From assembly GCA_031385325.1 (NCBI GenBank), contig JANNBJ010000006.1:1-64000 (forward strand): a stretch of 64,000 nt of DNA, given 5' to 3'. Shown here in pieces: positions 8,151-17,471 of the stretch (its first letter is position 1; each line of letters starts with the position of its first letter). This DNA comes from SYFY01 sp031385325. GTDB taxonomy: Bacteria; Pseudomonadota; Gammaproteobacteria; Pseudomonadales; Azotimanducaceae. The notes under the pieces are model-generated. The model was not told the origin of the DNA. It saw only the letters and a program-made list of their open reading frames with translations, and made no database searches. Position numbers and translations under genes: made by a program.

Positions 8151-9599
8151 ATGATCGACGTGTTTGCAACAGCAACGGCGCATCTGGCACACCTCGCCAA
8201 GGGCGACTACTCCGCCGCGGAACTACTCGAAGCACACCTGGCACAGGTGGATGCCCACAACGGTCGCATTAACGCCCTGGTGTGGCAGGATCGGGATCGA
8301 GCTCGTAAACACGCCGCTGACAGTCAGAACAAGCCAAGCCCGGCGCAGCCACTCGCGGGTCTGTCTATGACCATCAAGGAGTCCTTCAACGTCTCTGGTG
8401 CACCCACGACCTGGGGCATACCGACCTTTCGCAAGAACATCGCCACCGGTAACGCGGTCGTCGTCGAACGAATGCAGGCAGCCGGAGCGATTGTCTACGG
8501 CAAGACCAACGTGCCCATGAACCTGGCGGACTTCCAGAGCTACAACGACATCTACGGGCAGACCAACAACCCCTGGAACATCAATCGCTCTCCCGGGGGA
8601 TCATCGGGTGGTTCGGGTGCCTCGCTGGCCGCCGGCTTTGCGGCGATGGAGATCGGCTCCGATATCGGTGGCTCGATCCGTACACCCGCGCACTTCAACG
8701 GTGTTTTTGGCCACAAGCCGACCTGGGGCCTCGTGCCCTGTCGCGGCCACGCCCTTCCAGGCGCCATCGCTGAACCGGATATCGCCGTGGTGGGTCCATT
8801 GGCCCGTTCGGCATTTGATCTTGAACTGATGATGGACGTGCTCGCAGGGCCGGACGCTCTGGACAAGGGAATACGGTACACCCTCAAAGGCCTGCCTTAC
8901 CGGGATCTGGCGCGGCTTCGTGTTGCGGTTTGGGCGGACGATGCCGTGTCTCCCGTATCTCGTGAAACACAGGCACGTGTTTTGAAGGTCGCCGACGCAC
9001 TGGCTCAAGCGGGCGCATCTGTGAACTACGAAGCGCGTCCAGACTTTGGGGCACAACACAGCCACACCGTGTACTCAGCGTTGTTGTGGTCAATCATGGC
9101 GACTGGTCTGGCGGAATCCGAGTACACCGCACTGCAAAGCGTCGCGGCACAGATACCCCACGGCGCAAATGCGCCAGGCAGCCAGTTTCCGAAATACTCA
9201 ACGCTCACCCATCGTGATTGGCTGCGTTACAACAATCAGCGCGCTCATCTGCGATGGGCATGGCATGAGTTCTTTCAGAGTTTCGACATTCTCCTCGCGC
9301 CACAAACCCCTACCTCGGCATTTCCACATGATCACAGCGATCAGATGCACCGAATATTGAACGTGGACGGGAGTTCGCATCCTTACATGGAGCAGATTTT
9401 CTGGGCCGGATTGACCGGAATTTCCCACCTTCCTTCGACGGTGATTCCCACCGGCCCGGACAATGAGGGTTTACCGATTGGTGTGCAGATCATCGGTGAC
9501 GCCTGGGACGATCGCCTGACGATTCAGGTTGCTCAGGAACTGGAGCGGCAGGGTTTTCGCTTCACCCCACCGCCAGCTTTTGCGTCACAAACGAACTAA
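8151..9599 (+). CDS. Amidase, amidase-signature (AS) family
   Basis: A 482-residue hydrolase with the Ser-cisSer-Lys triad: the Lys in LSMTIKESFNV (about residue 76), the cis-Ser in the glycine-rich PGGSSGGSGAS (about 147-157), and the nucleophile in GSDIGGSIRTP (about 169-179). It hydrolyses a small amide or ester; the family includes GatA-like, aryl-amidase and acetamidase enzymes, and no GatB/GatC genes are adjacent. GGAGG lies 8-12 bases before ATG 8151. The stop codon overlaps that of the convergent D-aminoacylase-type gene. Confidence 0.92.
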   Translation: MIDVFATATAHLAHLAKGDYSAAELLEAHLAQVDAHNGRINALVWQDRDRARKHAADSQNKPSPAQPLAGLSMTIKESFNVSGAPTTWGIPTFRKNIATGNAVVVERMQAAGAIVYGKTNVPMNLADFQSYNDIYGQTNNPWNINRSPGGSSGGSGASLAAGFAAMEIGSDIGGSIRTPAHFNGVFGHKPTWGLVPCRGHALPGAIAEPDIAVVGPLARSAFDLELMMDVLAGPDALDKGIRYTLKGLPYRDLARLRVAVWADDAVSPVSRETQARVLKVADALAQAGASVNYEARPDFGAQHSHTVYSALLWSIMATGLAESEYTALQSVAAQIPHGANAPGSQFPKYSTLTHRDWLRYNNQRAHLRWAWHEFFQSFDILLAPQTPTSAFPHDHSDQMHRILNVDGSSHPYMEQIFWAGLTGISHLPSTVIPTGPDNEGLPIGVQIIGDAWDDRLTIQVAQELERQGFRFTPPPAFASQTN

Positions 9600-11302
9600 C
9601 GCCCGCCGCGAACAAGCTGCCCAGGAAGCGCGCCAGTGTGTTCGCCGTTCGTGAAGATCGGCTGACCACGCTTGATGATGTGCTGATAGCCTTCAACCCG
9701 CTGCACCAATCGTCGTCCGCCGGCCGGCAGGTCATGGATCGCTTCTGGTCGCGCCAACTGCAGGCGCTCGAAGTCGATGACATTGATGTCTGCAAGCTTG
9801 CCGGGTGCCAGCAAACCACGATCCTCCATGCCATAAGCCAGTGCGGTGTCCCGGGACAGTTTTCGAACGAGGAACTCGAGGGGCATGCGCTCACCCTTGG
9901 TTCGATCTCGACCCCAGTGCGTCATGATGAAGGTCGCCATTCCCGCATCGGCAATGACACCGCAGTGCGCGCCACCATCTGACAAGCCGAACAACACGTT
10001 CGGATGCTCCATGGACGTACGGAAATTGTCGAAGTTATAAGTGTGGTATCCACCCAGTGGTTGATAGAACAGTTCGCGGCCATCGTGCTCAAGCAACAGG
10101 TCATACATCACTTCAAAGCCGGTTCGGCCCTGGGTGGCTGCAATACCAGCCACACTGTCTTCACGATTGGGTTCGTAGTTGGGTTTGTCGCCCAGCGGGA
10201 ACACCTGCCACAACAGCTGATCGAGAGGTACACCAAGCATCGTCATCGCGATGCCACTCGTTTCGCCGAGGATTTTTGCTCGCATTCCCGGTTGTCGCAT
10301 GCGCGCGACCTTGGCTGCCAGAGGCAGGTCTGCAAGCTCACTCTGGAAGCTTGGATGGCGGACGAAAACATGGAAGCTCGACTGCAAACCGTGCAGAACA
10401 CCCGTAGGTCTGCCGGCCATCTGTGGGCGAACCTCGAAACCCTCTCGTCGTGCATCTTCAGCGATGTGATACATCTTGTTGCCTTCATAGGCCGCTGCTG
10501 AAGTCGCGACCAGCGTGACGGGTCGGCCGGTCTGCTTGATGAATGATTTCACCCATGCCCACTCATCATCACCACCCAGGTGATCCGACACCAGCTCAAA
10601 GACGCCATGCTTGAGTCCTTTCATCGCCAGACCAAGTGCCAGCATCTCGTCACCACCAGCAAACGTGCCGGGCACATGAACGCCTTTCTTGTCAGTGTGC
10701 AACCAGGTACGCGAACTGGAGAACCCGAGAGCGCCCGCCAGCATGCCGCTGCGCACCTCATCCTGCATCGCCTGCAGTTCTGCGACGGTCGGTGTGGCAT
10801 CCCGATCATTGCAGCGCTCACCCATGACATAGGCACGCACGGACCCGTGTGGCACCTGTGCTCCCACATCGATGGTGCGTGGTTTGCGGTCCAGTGCGTC
10901 CAAATATTGTGCGAACGACTCCCACTGCCAGTCGATCCCTTCGGCTAGCGCCGCGCCCGGAATGTCTTCGACTCCTTCCATGAGTTCGATCAGGAATTGA
11001 TGGGCATCAGGACGAACAGGAGCGAACCCGACTCCACAGTTGCCCATCACCGCAGTGGTCACTCCATGCCAGCTCGATGGCGCCAATAGCGAATCCCAGG
11101 TGGCCTGGCCGTCATAGTGTGTGTGGACATCAACCCAGCCTGGTGTGACCAGCGCACCGTTTGCGTTGATGGTGGCTCTTGCTGAACCCGAGATCTTTCC
11201 CACCTCCACAATATGATCGCCCTGTATGGCGATATCGGCTGTCCGCGGGGCATCCCCGGATCCATCAATGACCGTGCCACCCTTGATGATGAGATCGTGC
11301 AT
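9596..11302 (-). CDS. N-acyl-D-amino-acid deacylase / amidohydrolase_3 family
   Basis: A 568-residue cytosolic metallohydrolase. The N-terminal IKGGTVIDGSG and VDVHTHYDGQ (around residue 60) are the D-aminoacylase hallmark, with the HxH metal ligands. LSDGGAHCG near 452 contains the late catalytic Asp, and APGKLADINVID near 520 is the usual C-terminal beta-sandwich signature. I chose the ATG at 11302 because AGAGG lies about 9 bases upstream. It probably deacylates N-acyl-D-amino acids or related ureides. Paired with the AS amidase, it suggests amide scavenging. Confidence 0.9.
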   Translation of the reverse strand: MHDLIIKGGTVIDGSGDAPRTADIAIQGDHIVEVGKISGSARATINANGALVTPGWVDVHTHYDGQATWDSLLAPSSWHGVTTAVMGNCGVGFAPVRPDAHQFLIELMEGVEDIPGAALAEGIDWQWESFAQYLDALDRKPRTIDVGAQVPHGSVRAYVMGERCNDRDATPTVAELQAMQDEVRSGMLAGALGFSSSRTWLHTDKKGVHVPGTFAGGDEMLALGLAMKGLKHGVFELVSDHLGGDDEWAWVKSFIKQTGRPVTLVATSAAAYEGNKMYHIAEDARREGFEVRPQMAGRPTGVLHGLQSSFHVFVRHPSFQSELADLPLAAKVARMRQPGMRAKILGETSGIAMTMLGVPLDQLLWQVFPLGDKPNYEPNREDSVAGIAATQGRTGFEVMYDLLLEHDGRELFYQPLGGYHTYNFDNFRTSMEHPNVLFGLSDGGAHCGVIADAGMATFIMTHWGRDRTKGERMPLEFLVRKLSRDTALAYGMEDRGLLAPGKLADINVIDFERLQLARPEAIHDLPAGGRRLVQRVEGYQHIIKRGQPIFTNGEHTGALPGQLVRGGR

Positions 11303-11435
11303 GACAAAAACCTCTTGACTGAGTGATTCCTGATGCATTGAAGGCTAATCGCCTACGCGTGCATTGTCGATTCGCGCGTAGGCAAACAGGGAAACCTCTG
11401 GCTGTCGAAAACCCCGACCGATGGACAATAGCGGC

Positions 11436-11834
11436 ATGACGACTCTTACCACCACACTCGGATTGGCCTGGATCGCACTGAGCTCGGTGTTCAAATGCGA
11501 TTTGCCTGGCGAACCCGTGTTGTTCTCGGATCGGCCCTGCCAGAACGCCGTTATCGTTGAGCTTAAAGATGTTCCCAAGGTGCAAAGCATTGCGCTCACC
11601 GATTCAGACCTCGGTACTCTCCGCGGTGATGAACGACAATCGCCGTCCAATCGATCCCGCCCGCGATTGCAAAAGGCAAAGCCGGGCAAATCTCGAACCC
11701 AGGTATGCGCCGATGCCAGGATCGAACTGCGCTCAGTGCAAATGCGTCGACGCAAGGGATATTCGCTGGCGGAAGGTGTGCAATTGGCCAGTCAGGCACA
11801 AAAATTCAAGGACACAATTCGCGCAAACTGTTAG
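11436..11834 (+). CDS. Small exported DUF4124-like protein
   Basis: About 132 residues. A hydrophobic N-terminus (TTLGLAWIALSSVF) looks like a signal peptide and is followed by KCDLPGEPVLFSDRPC, which resembles the DUF4124 pattern (substrate-like motif ending in SDRPC). The C-terminal part is basic and helical (RRRKGYSLAEG, ending in Cys). It is probably periplasmic with a possible disulfide. The alternative start at 11421 adds five residues. No function is known for the family. Identification rests on motif resemblance only. Confidence 0.6.
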   Translation: MTTLTTTLGLAWIALSSVFKCDLPGEPVLFSDRPCQNAVIVELKDVPKVQSIALTDSDLGTLRGDERQSPSNRSRPRLQKAKPGKSRTQVCADARIELRSVQMRRRKGYSLAEGVQLASQAQKFKDTIRANC

Positions 11835-11917
11835 GGCCGGTCTACGCCTGTAGCAGAACGAAAGGCCCGACCGATTGATGAGGTTGCGGGTTTCATCGCC
11901 ACCACTTAGGCGAGACG

Positions 11918-12343
11918 TCAGCGGATCTGCACCGCTTTTCCCGCCTTGGTAATGGTGGTGACTTTAAACAGCTCAACCACGATCCCGGCGCCGACCATGT
12001 TCGGATCAAAGTGCCGTTCGATGGGATGCATCTCGTCGTATATTCGCTGACGCTCCTGCACGTCTATAACCACACGCGCCCGTCCTTCGAGAGTGCAATA
12101 CACACGATCGGCGATATCACCGTAGATAAACGCCAGGTCAGGTCTGGTTGGCAACGTGCGCATGAGCGCGCTATCAGGATTTCGCGCCCAGATGGCGAGG
12201 GAATCCGGGGTATGGAAGTGCGTGCTTCCATAGAAGGAGATGTGGGGTTTGCCGTGTTCGTCCACATACGCGGCAGTTAGTGTCTTCAAACTGTTGAGCG
12301 CGCCGTTGATACGATCACGAATATCGTCGCTGATGCTGATCAC
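11918..12343 (-). CDS. Pyridoxamine 5'-phosphate oxidase-like (PPOX) FMN/F420 split-barrel protein
   Basis: A 141-residue split-barrel protein. The pattern of strands (AAYVDEHGKPHISFYGSTHF, LAIWARNP, LAFIYGDI) is typical of PPOX-class proteins that bind FMN, F420 or haem. It lacks the C-terminal extension of true PdxH, so a PLP-forming role is unlikely. It lies 79 bases downstream of the ketopantoate-reductase-like gene, on the same strand, and may be co-transcribed with it. The substrate is unknown. Confidence 0.7.
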   Translation of the reverse strand: MISISDDIRDRINGALNSLKTLTAAYVDEHGKPHISFYGSTHFHTPDSLAIWARNPDSALMRTLPTRPDLAFIYGDIADRVYCTLEGRARVVIDVQERQRIYDEMHPIERHFDPNMVGAGIVVELFKVTTITKAGKAVQIR

Positions 12344-12422
12344 GAGTTACTCCTTGGCCAAATTCTGCTCGAACAGCGTAACCGCTGAACTTCACTGTGA
12401 ACAATCCTTGAACCCGCCCGGG

Positions 12423-13388
12423 CTAAAGTCCGAGGGTAGAGATCAACCGATGCGACGGGAACGTGCCGGCCGCGACGCCTTCCTCCAGTGCTTCCCGCAT
12501 GGCCCGCACCAACCCCGAATTCACCGGGGTCGTTATCCCTGCCTGCGCGCCCAATCGTTCGATCTCGCCATTGAGAAAATCCGACTCTGCATTGCCGGTG
12601 CCTCGCGCCAGACTTTGCCAGGTCGAGCCACCACTTCTGGCGATTCCCGGTATGTCACCCATCCGGTACGTGTCTTCCTGACGTTTGCGTATTTCATCCA
12701 CAGTTGCAAACTCGATCCCATGCGCTGTGTAACACGCGATCGCTTCACGACGGGCGGCCTGCGCGATCTTGGCAACTTCTTCGCTCTCGCCAAGCAAGGC
12801 TTGCGCGGTATTCACCAGGTTGGTCAGCAGCTTGGCATACTTCCAGCGCATGACGTTCGGGTCAGGTCGGGCACTGAACCCGCCGTCCTCGAGGGCTACG
12901 CATATCGTCGCAACAAGTTCATCCACGCCGGTTGGGAATAGTCCGCAGTCAAGCACACCGCCGCGACCCACCGCATGGGTGATGACCTCACCAGGCTGCA
13001 GGTGCATGGCTGGAAGATTAACGACCATTGCGACCACACCCGTGAACATACTGGCGGCCATGCGCTCATTGGCTACGCCATTTTGGGCGCACACCACACG
13101 CGCCTGCGGATTGACCTTGGCCAAGGCCCGCAACGCATCATGCGTGTGTTGTCCTTTCATGGTCAGCAAGACCACATCATCTTGCTGCCATTCAATTTCC
13201 GAGGGCGCTCCGACCACAGGAATATCAACCTTTCGAACCCCGGTTGGAGTCACAACGCTCAGGCCCGAGCGCTGCATCGCCTCGCGATGGGCACCGCGTG
13301 CGATGAGCACGACATCCCGGCCCGCTTCCTGCAGACCCGCACCGATGCAACCACCAACACCACCTGCTCCGTAAACAATGAACCGCAT
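12423..13388 (-). CDS. Ketopantoate reductase-family protein (ApbA/PanE)
   Basis: A 321-residue NADP-dependent 2-oxoacid reductase. The N-terminal IVYGAGGVGGCIGAGL is the GxGxxG Rossmann loop. KGQHTHDALRAL (about residue 80) contains the family Lys region, KYAKLLTNLVNTAQAL (about 178) carries the catalytic Lys of the helical domain, and N-D/E residues follow at 240-260. PanE makes pantoate for CoA, but this superfamily has many paralogues. With a dioxygenase divergent and no pan genes nearby, a catabolic paralogue is equally likely. Confidence 0.8.
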   Translation of the reverse strand: MRFIVYGAGGVGGCIGAGLQEAGRDVVLIARGAHREAMQRSGLSVVTPTGVRKVDIPVVGAPSEIEWQQDDVVLLTMKGQHTHDALRALAKVNPQARVVCAQNGVANERMAASMFTGVVAMVVNLPAMHLQPGEVITHAVGRGGVLDCGLFPTGVDELVATICVALEDGGFSARPDPNVMRWKYAKLLTNLVNTAQALLGESEEVAKIAQAARREAIACYTAHGIEFATVDEIRKRQEDTYRMGDIPGIARSGGSTWQSLARGTGNAESDFLNGEIERLGAQAGITTPVNSGLVRAMREALEEGVAAGTFPSHRLISTLGL

Positions 13389-13448
13389 GGGCTTCCCTGT
13401 AACGTGGAAAGCAGCGATAGTAAAACAAAGCGGTAGACGGACGACGTT

Positions 13449-14297
13449 GTGCTGACACGCAAAGGTGGTTATTTGAGCCCTCGAAGTGATTGTGCTTCAC
13501 CGGCCAGTCTGCACCTCGAGCAGGAAGGCTATGCCGTGCTGCACGGAGTTCTCAGTGCGGAAGAAGTGAATGCCTTGCACGCGGAACTCAGCACTGTTTA
13601 TGCAACGACACCGGCGGATTTGCGTAACGCCAGACTCTCTGCGGAAGAACGGGAAGATTTTCGCTACGAAATGTTCAATCGCTCCGCCTTGGCACAACGC
13701 ACGATCGGTCATACACGAATCCTGGAGGTGATCGAGCCCTTGCTTGGAGAGGACTGCCACATCATCGCCAACACCTGCTGGCGCAATCCACCACGCTCAA
13801 AGAATCAACATGGCGGCGGGTTCTGGCACATCGACGCGGGCCCCCACATTCCTCGAGAACCTGGAATACCGTGGGACGATCGCATTGCGTATCCCGTGTT
13901 CGCCATTGGCGCTCATATATACCTTGCGGATTGTGGACTCGAGTCTGGTCCGACGGGTGTCATTCCTCGCAGCCATAAGTCAGGTCAGTTCCCACCAGTG
14001 GACCGGCTCATGGACGTTGATCTTGACTATGACGGCAGACAGGTCGAACCCATGCTCGCAAAAGCAGGTGATGTAGCCTTGTTCGTGTCCGACGTCTGGC
14101 ATCGCCGATTACCAGCGGGGCCTGACGATCAGGGGCGGTTTTTTCTTCAGGCCCACTATGGGCGACGGGATTTGGCTCAGCGGGTTCGCACCACCGTTGT
14201 TGTGAACCAAGTCGATCAATCCGCGAAGGAGAGGATCGACAGCCCTCGTGAGGCCACGCTTCTCGGTCTGCATAAGCCGTTCTTCTATGACGGTTGA
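13449..14297 (+). CDS. Phytanoyl-CoA dioxygenase (PhyH) family protein
   Basis: A 282-residue Fe(II)/2-oxoglutarate oxygenase. The iron triad is visible as HID in GFWHIDAGPH (about residue 126) and the distal His in DVWHRRLP (about 217). GVIPRSHKSGQFP (about 170) is the conserved loop before it, and the 2OG-binding Arg is likely in RFFLQAHYGRR. The start is GTG 13449 with no clear ribosome site; QEGYAVLHGVLS near residue 25 is the family beginning. It hydroxylates an unknown small molecule or CoA ester. Divergent from the KPR-like gene. Confidence 0.85.
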   Translation: MLTRKGGYLSPRSDCASPASLHLEQEGYAVLHGVLSAEEVNALHAELSTVYATTPADLRNARLSAEEREDFRYEMFNRSALAQRTIGHTRILEVIEPLLGEDCHIIANTCWRNPPRSKNQHGGGFWHIDAGPHIPREPGIPWDDRIAYPVFAIGAHIYLADCGLESGPTGVIPRSHKSGQFPPVDRLMDVDLDYDGRQVEPMLAKAGDVALFVSDVWHRRLPAGPDDQGRFFLQAHYGRRDLAQRVRTTVVVNQVDQSAKERIDSPREATLLGLHKPFFYDG

Positions 14298-14321
14298 CAC
14301 CAAGCTGTGTGCCAGATCGCA

Positions 14322-14344
14322 GAGGGCACCGACGTGACCCTCTA
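14322..14344 (+). terminator. Short hairpin after the PhyH gene
   Basis: AGAGGG (14322-14327) pairs perfectly with CCCTCT (14339-14344), 25 bases after the stop. The T tract is weak (AGAGTTTC follows), so this is only a possible terminator. Confidence 0.35.
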
Positions 14345-14380
14345 GAGTTTCATTGTTGATACGGACGTTGACCCACTCTC

Positions 14381-14779
14381 GTGAGCCTTGAATACCACAT
14401 TGATGCAGATGAAAGCCTGATTACTGTCAGGGTGAAGGATGGTTTGCGCCCTGGCGATATGGAGCTGCTCGCGGCGCAGCTCTTTGACGATCCTCTCTTT
14501 GCGGCGGATATGGCGCAGCTTCTGGATTTGCGGCAGGCGAACATCGAGTTGCCTGATGACCATGCCAAGCTACTGACCCGCTATCTGCTGAAAAAGTACA
14601 ACCCGGCAATCGATGGCAATATCGCCGTGGTGATCGATCCCGATCTGACGCCGGCTGACACTGCATTGATGTTCCGCATCACCTGCGCCCTGGAACGTGC
14701 TGAGTTGTTCGAAGATTTTGACATGGCCGTCAAATGGCTGGCTCGCAAATGGCGCAGCAGTCTGTCAGCCCAGGAATAG
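14381..14779 (+). CDS. Hypothetical protein, STAS/SpoIIAA-like
   Basis: A 132-residue acidic soluble protein, starting at GTG 14381. The order of strands and helices (EYHIDADESLITVRVKDGL, ELLAAQLFDD, AQLLDLRQANI, then a helix and NIAVVIDPDLTPADTALMF) is like the SpoIIAA/STAS-type single-domain proteins common in Gammaproteobacteria. I do not recognise a named family with certainty. It stands alone, with the small minus-strand gene converging on its end. Confidence 0.6.
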   Translation: MSLEYHIDADESLITVRVKDGLRPGDMELLAAQLFDDPLFAADMAQLLDLRQANIELPDDHAKLLTRYLLKKYNPAIDGNIAVVIDPDLTPADTALMFRITCALERAELFEDFDMAVKWLARKWRSSLSAQE

Positions 14780-14896
14780 CCATAACCCGGCGCCAGTGAC
14801 AGAAATCACCGCCCAGAAGAAATATGGGCTGAAATACACCACCCAACGGGCGACTTGATCATTGCTGTACCGCCTGAAGCGAGTGACGGGCTGCAT
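14765..14896 (-). CDS. Small membrane protein, 43 residues
   Basis: A short frame with ATG at 14896, preceded by GAGG about nine bases upstream (minus-strand GAGGTAGTTGTCC then ATG). The product begins MQPVTRFRRYSNDQVARW (basic, cytoplasmic) and continues with one hydrophobic, aromatic-rich helix containing VVYFSPYFFWAVI and GAGLWLFLG. The layout suits a single-pass inner-membrane microprotein. It overlaps the end of the convergent 14381-14779 gene by 15 bases. No family recognised. Confidence 0.5.
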   Translation of the reverse strand: MQPVTRFRRYSNDQVARWVVYFSPYFFWAVISVTGAGLWLFLG

Positions 14897-15306
14897 GGAC
14901 AACTACCTCATTGCAGCGGAGCAACCGGTGAGGTCCCTCCCCAGCGACCAGTCTCACCCATCAGGGCCTTCCATCTGTCAGCAAAGTTGTGCGTCTGTTG
15001 TCGGTTGGTTGTAACCCTGCGGCAAATTCGGTTGCTGTCGACCACTTCTCGTGCTGAAGGTGCCGTCGGCTCAAGGACTTACAAACCGAGCTTTCTTTTC
15101 CGGATTGTTGGGGTATTCTTCATTGCCTCAGTCGCCGGGGCTGTATGAATAAACAGTGTCATTCTCCTCGGCAGGGCGATAACACGTTATTGCAGCCCGG
15201 CGGCTGAGGCCATCTCCCCCAGTTCGTCCCACCAGAAGATCAAACGGACGACCCGCCGTTTCCCGTCGATCGATTCAGATGAGTGAGGCGATGCGACAGA
15301 AGCGTC
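14897..15306. other. 410-base stretch without a supported gene
   Basis: No frame here has convincing protein character; a plus-strand frame at 14855-15148 is mostly antisense to the 43-residue gene. I note only the inverted repeat ATAACACGTTAT at 15179-15190 (5-bp arms). The stretch lies downstream of cysQ and upstream of the small membrane protein, both on the minus strand, so the promoter of the latter should be here. Confidence 0.5.
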
Positions 15307-16125
15307 TCAGTCTGGGACCGACGGCAATTTTTCCTTCCAGCCAAAACCTGCGTCACCAACGGCAACAAACTCCGGGTTCAACACTGACTCCTTCGCGTTG
15401 TAGCGCATCGGTGATCCATCTGCTGCCCACACATCCCCGCCAGCAGCTGCAAGAACAGCGTGAGCGGCCGCGATATCCCACTCTGAGGTCAAACCAAGCC
15501 GTGGATATAGATCGGCCTTGCCTTCGGCGAGAATACACAACTTCAAGGAACTGCCGACTGGCGTGCGATCAACCGGACCGAACCGGGACGCAACCGCATC
15601 AAGGTACTGCTCTAACCGCTCTCCTCCATGATTCCGACTGGCAACTACTACCAGCTTGTTTGCTGGCTGATAACGCCGAGTGTGGATTGCAGAAGTTATC
15701 CCATCCTGTCGGCGCCAGGCTTGCCCGGTTGAAACATCCCCCCAGAACAAAACGTGTTGCGCAGGAACGCCGACAAATCCGAGCACCGCCCGATGCCCTT
15801 CGATCAGCGCAACATTGACGGTAAATTCGCCGTTGCGGTTAACAAATTCCTTGGTGCCATCAAGCGGATCGATCAACCAGTAACGTGACCACTGACGCCG
15901 TTCTGCAAAGTCTGGCGCCGTACCTTCCTCACTAAACACCGGCAGCTCAGGTATCAGCTTTTTTAGTCCGCTCTCGAGAATGCGGTGCGCAGCAAGATCA
16001 GCCTGAGTCAGCGGTGAATCATCGCCTTTGATCTGCACCTCAAAGTCCTGCGAGTAGACTTCCATGATTGCGTCACCTGCCTGCTCAACCAGCGCAAGCA
16101 AGCTCTCTACATCTATCGAACTCAT
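15307..16125 (-). CDS. cysQ: 3'(2'),5'-bisphosphate nucleotidase CysQ
   Basis: A 272-residue Mg-dependent, Li-sensitive phosphatase of the inositol-monophosphatase fold. It removes the 3'-phosphate of PAP and PAPS in sulfate assimilation. The metal motifs are present: EE at residues 66-67 (FSEEGT), DPLDGT at 86-91, and SEWDIAAAH near 216. Its ATG overlaps the nudE stop by 4 bases, so the two form an operon, nudE first. This nudE-cysQ pairing is familiar in gammaproteobacteria. Confidence 0.93.
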   Translation of the reverse strand: MSSIDVESLLALVEQAGDAIMEVYSQDFEVQIKGDDSPLTQADLAAHRILESGLKKLIPELPVFSEEGTAPDFAERRQWSRYWLIDPLDGTKEFVNRNGEFTVNVALIEGHRAVLGFVGVPAQHVLFWGDVSTGQAWRRQDGITSAIHTRRYQPANKLVVVASRNHGGERLEQYLDAVASRFGPVDRTPVGSSLKLCILAEGKADLYPRLGLTSEWDIAAAHAVLAAAGGDVWAADGSPMRYNAKESVLNPEFVAVGDAGFGWKEKLPSVPD

Positions 16126-16673
16126 GCTTGCTCCATCAGCGATCGGGTCAGTGTCAGTGCAGCTATGGCGCGCGCCTCGTTGAATTCGCCACCGTGAATC
16201 AACTCGTCAAGCGCATCGATCGGCCAAGGCACCAACTCGATAGGCTCTGGTTCATCACCGGGCAATCGTTCGGGATAGAGATCCTTTGCAAACATGACAT
16301 TGATAGTGAAACCCATGTGGCCTGGCGCCAGTGATACTCGTTTCACGAATTCTACGTGCCGGGCACCAAAGCCGATTTCTTCTTTCAGTTCGCGGTCGGC
16401 AGCATGCTCCAGACTTTCACCGAATTCAGCCGCGCCTTTTGGCAGGGAAAGCTGAACCTCATGAAAACCGGCTGCGTACTCGCGAATAAGCATGACTTCC
16501 CGACGCTCGTTGACAGCTACAACGATAACCGCCGGATGACCACGCACGGGTAATCGCTCGTAGATACGCTCGACGCCATTGCTGAAACGAAGTGACAACT
16601 CTTCAATGGAAAACAAGCGGCTTCTTGCGAGCATCCGACTCGCCAGAACCTCTGGCAGTGCTTTTTCGCTCAT
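16122..16673 (-). CDS. nudE: ADP-compounds hydrolase NudE (Nudix)
   Basis: Nudix hydrolase cleaving ADP-ribose, Ap3A and NADH in the cytosol. The Nudix box is complete: GAAEFGESLEHAA runs into DRELKEEIGFGA (about residues 89-113), with the metal-binding REXXEE core. I used ATG 16673 (MSEKALPEVL), giving 183 residues as in the family; the frame extends to 16703. It is divergent from yrfG, which matches the nudE-yrfG-hslR neighbourhood of other Gammaproteobacteria. Confidence 0.92.
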   Translation of the reverse strand: MSEKALPEVLASRMLARSRLFSIEELSLRFSNGVERIYERLPVRGHPAVIVVAVNERREVMLIREYAAGFHEVQLSLPKGAAEFGESLEHAADRELKEEIGFGARHVEFVKRVSLAPGHMGFTINVMFAKDLYPERLPGDEPEPIELVPWPIDALDELIHGGEFNEARAIAALTLTRSLMEQA

Positions 16674-16805
16674 GCCTGTGCCCCACTGAAGCCTGCCATC
16701 CAACGCATGGAAAGCTGGCTCCGGGTGTCCTGCATTCGTCCCTCCGTCGAAACAACCAAACCCGTATCATATCGACCCGAAGCCTCCGCCGCCGCCTGGA
16801 TCAAC

Positions 16806-17471
16806 ATGATCGACTGGAACCAAATCGACACCGTGCTGTTCGACATGGATGGCACGCTGCTCGACCTGCATTTCGATAACCAGGTCTGGGGCCACCTGCT
16901 ACCCAGACACTTTGCGTCCGCTAATGGGATAGCACTTGAGGAAGCAAACACCCGACTCACCGCACACATGCAGGAAATATTCGGTCGAATCGAATTTTAC
17001 TGTCTGAATTATTGGGCAAGACACACCGGGCTGGATGTGATGGCGTCACATCGTGAAGCCGTCCACCTGATCCGCTGGCGACCCAACGCATTGGCATTGG
17101 TGCGCTCGCTACGCAACTGTGGGAAGCGGATAGTTCTGGTGACCAATGCTCATCGGGACAGCCTCGGGATCAAGCAGGCGCATTGCGGCATCATCGATGA
17201 AATGGACTCGGTCGTGTCCGCACACGACTACGACGTTCCGAAAGAAGCCTTCGAGTTCTGGCGGTGCCTGAACCAACAACACCCATTTGATCCCGCGCGC
17301 ACGCTGTTCATCGATGACAACGCACACGTCCTCAAATCCGCGCAAGCTTTTGGAATCGCCTACGTGCTCACCATTGCGCAGCCGGATTCGTCGCGGCCCG
17401 CCCGACTGGGCCTTGAACATCAGGCGATCGACGATTTCCTGCACCATTTCCCGGTCGCCGATCACGTATGA
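16806..17471 (+). CDS. yrfG: GMP/IMP nucleotidase YrfG (HAD superfamily)
   Basis: A 221-residue HAD phosphatase. Motif I is LFDMDGTLLDL (about residue 11), motif II VLVTNAH (about 108), and motif IV is in TLFIDDNAHVLKSA (about 165). The expected role is dephosphorylation of GMP and IMP. I chose ATG 16806 (MIDWNQIDTV), which fits the family length; the frame extends to 16707. The stop overlaps the hslR start by 4 bases, the same arrangement as in E. coli. Confidence 0.9.
   Translation: MIDWNQIDTVLFDMDGTLLDLHFDNQVWGHLLPRHFASANGIALEEANTRLTAHMQEIFGRIEFYCLNYWARHTGLDVMASHREAVHLIRWRPNALALVRSLRNCGKRIVLVTNAHRDSLGIKQAHCGIIDEMDSVVSAHDYDVPKEAFEFWRCLNQQHPFDPARTLFIDDNAHVLKSAQAFGIAYVLTIAQPDSSRPARLGLEHQAIDDFLHHFPVADHV

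Noticed and set aside
14855..15148. Plus-strand frame of 97 residues
   Set aside because: Partly antisense to the better supported 43-residue gene, no ribosome site, no protein-like pattern.
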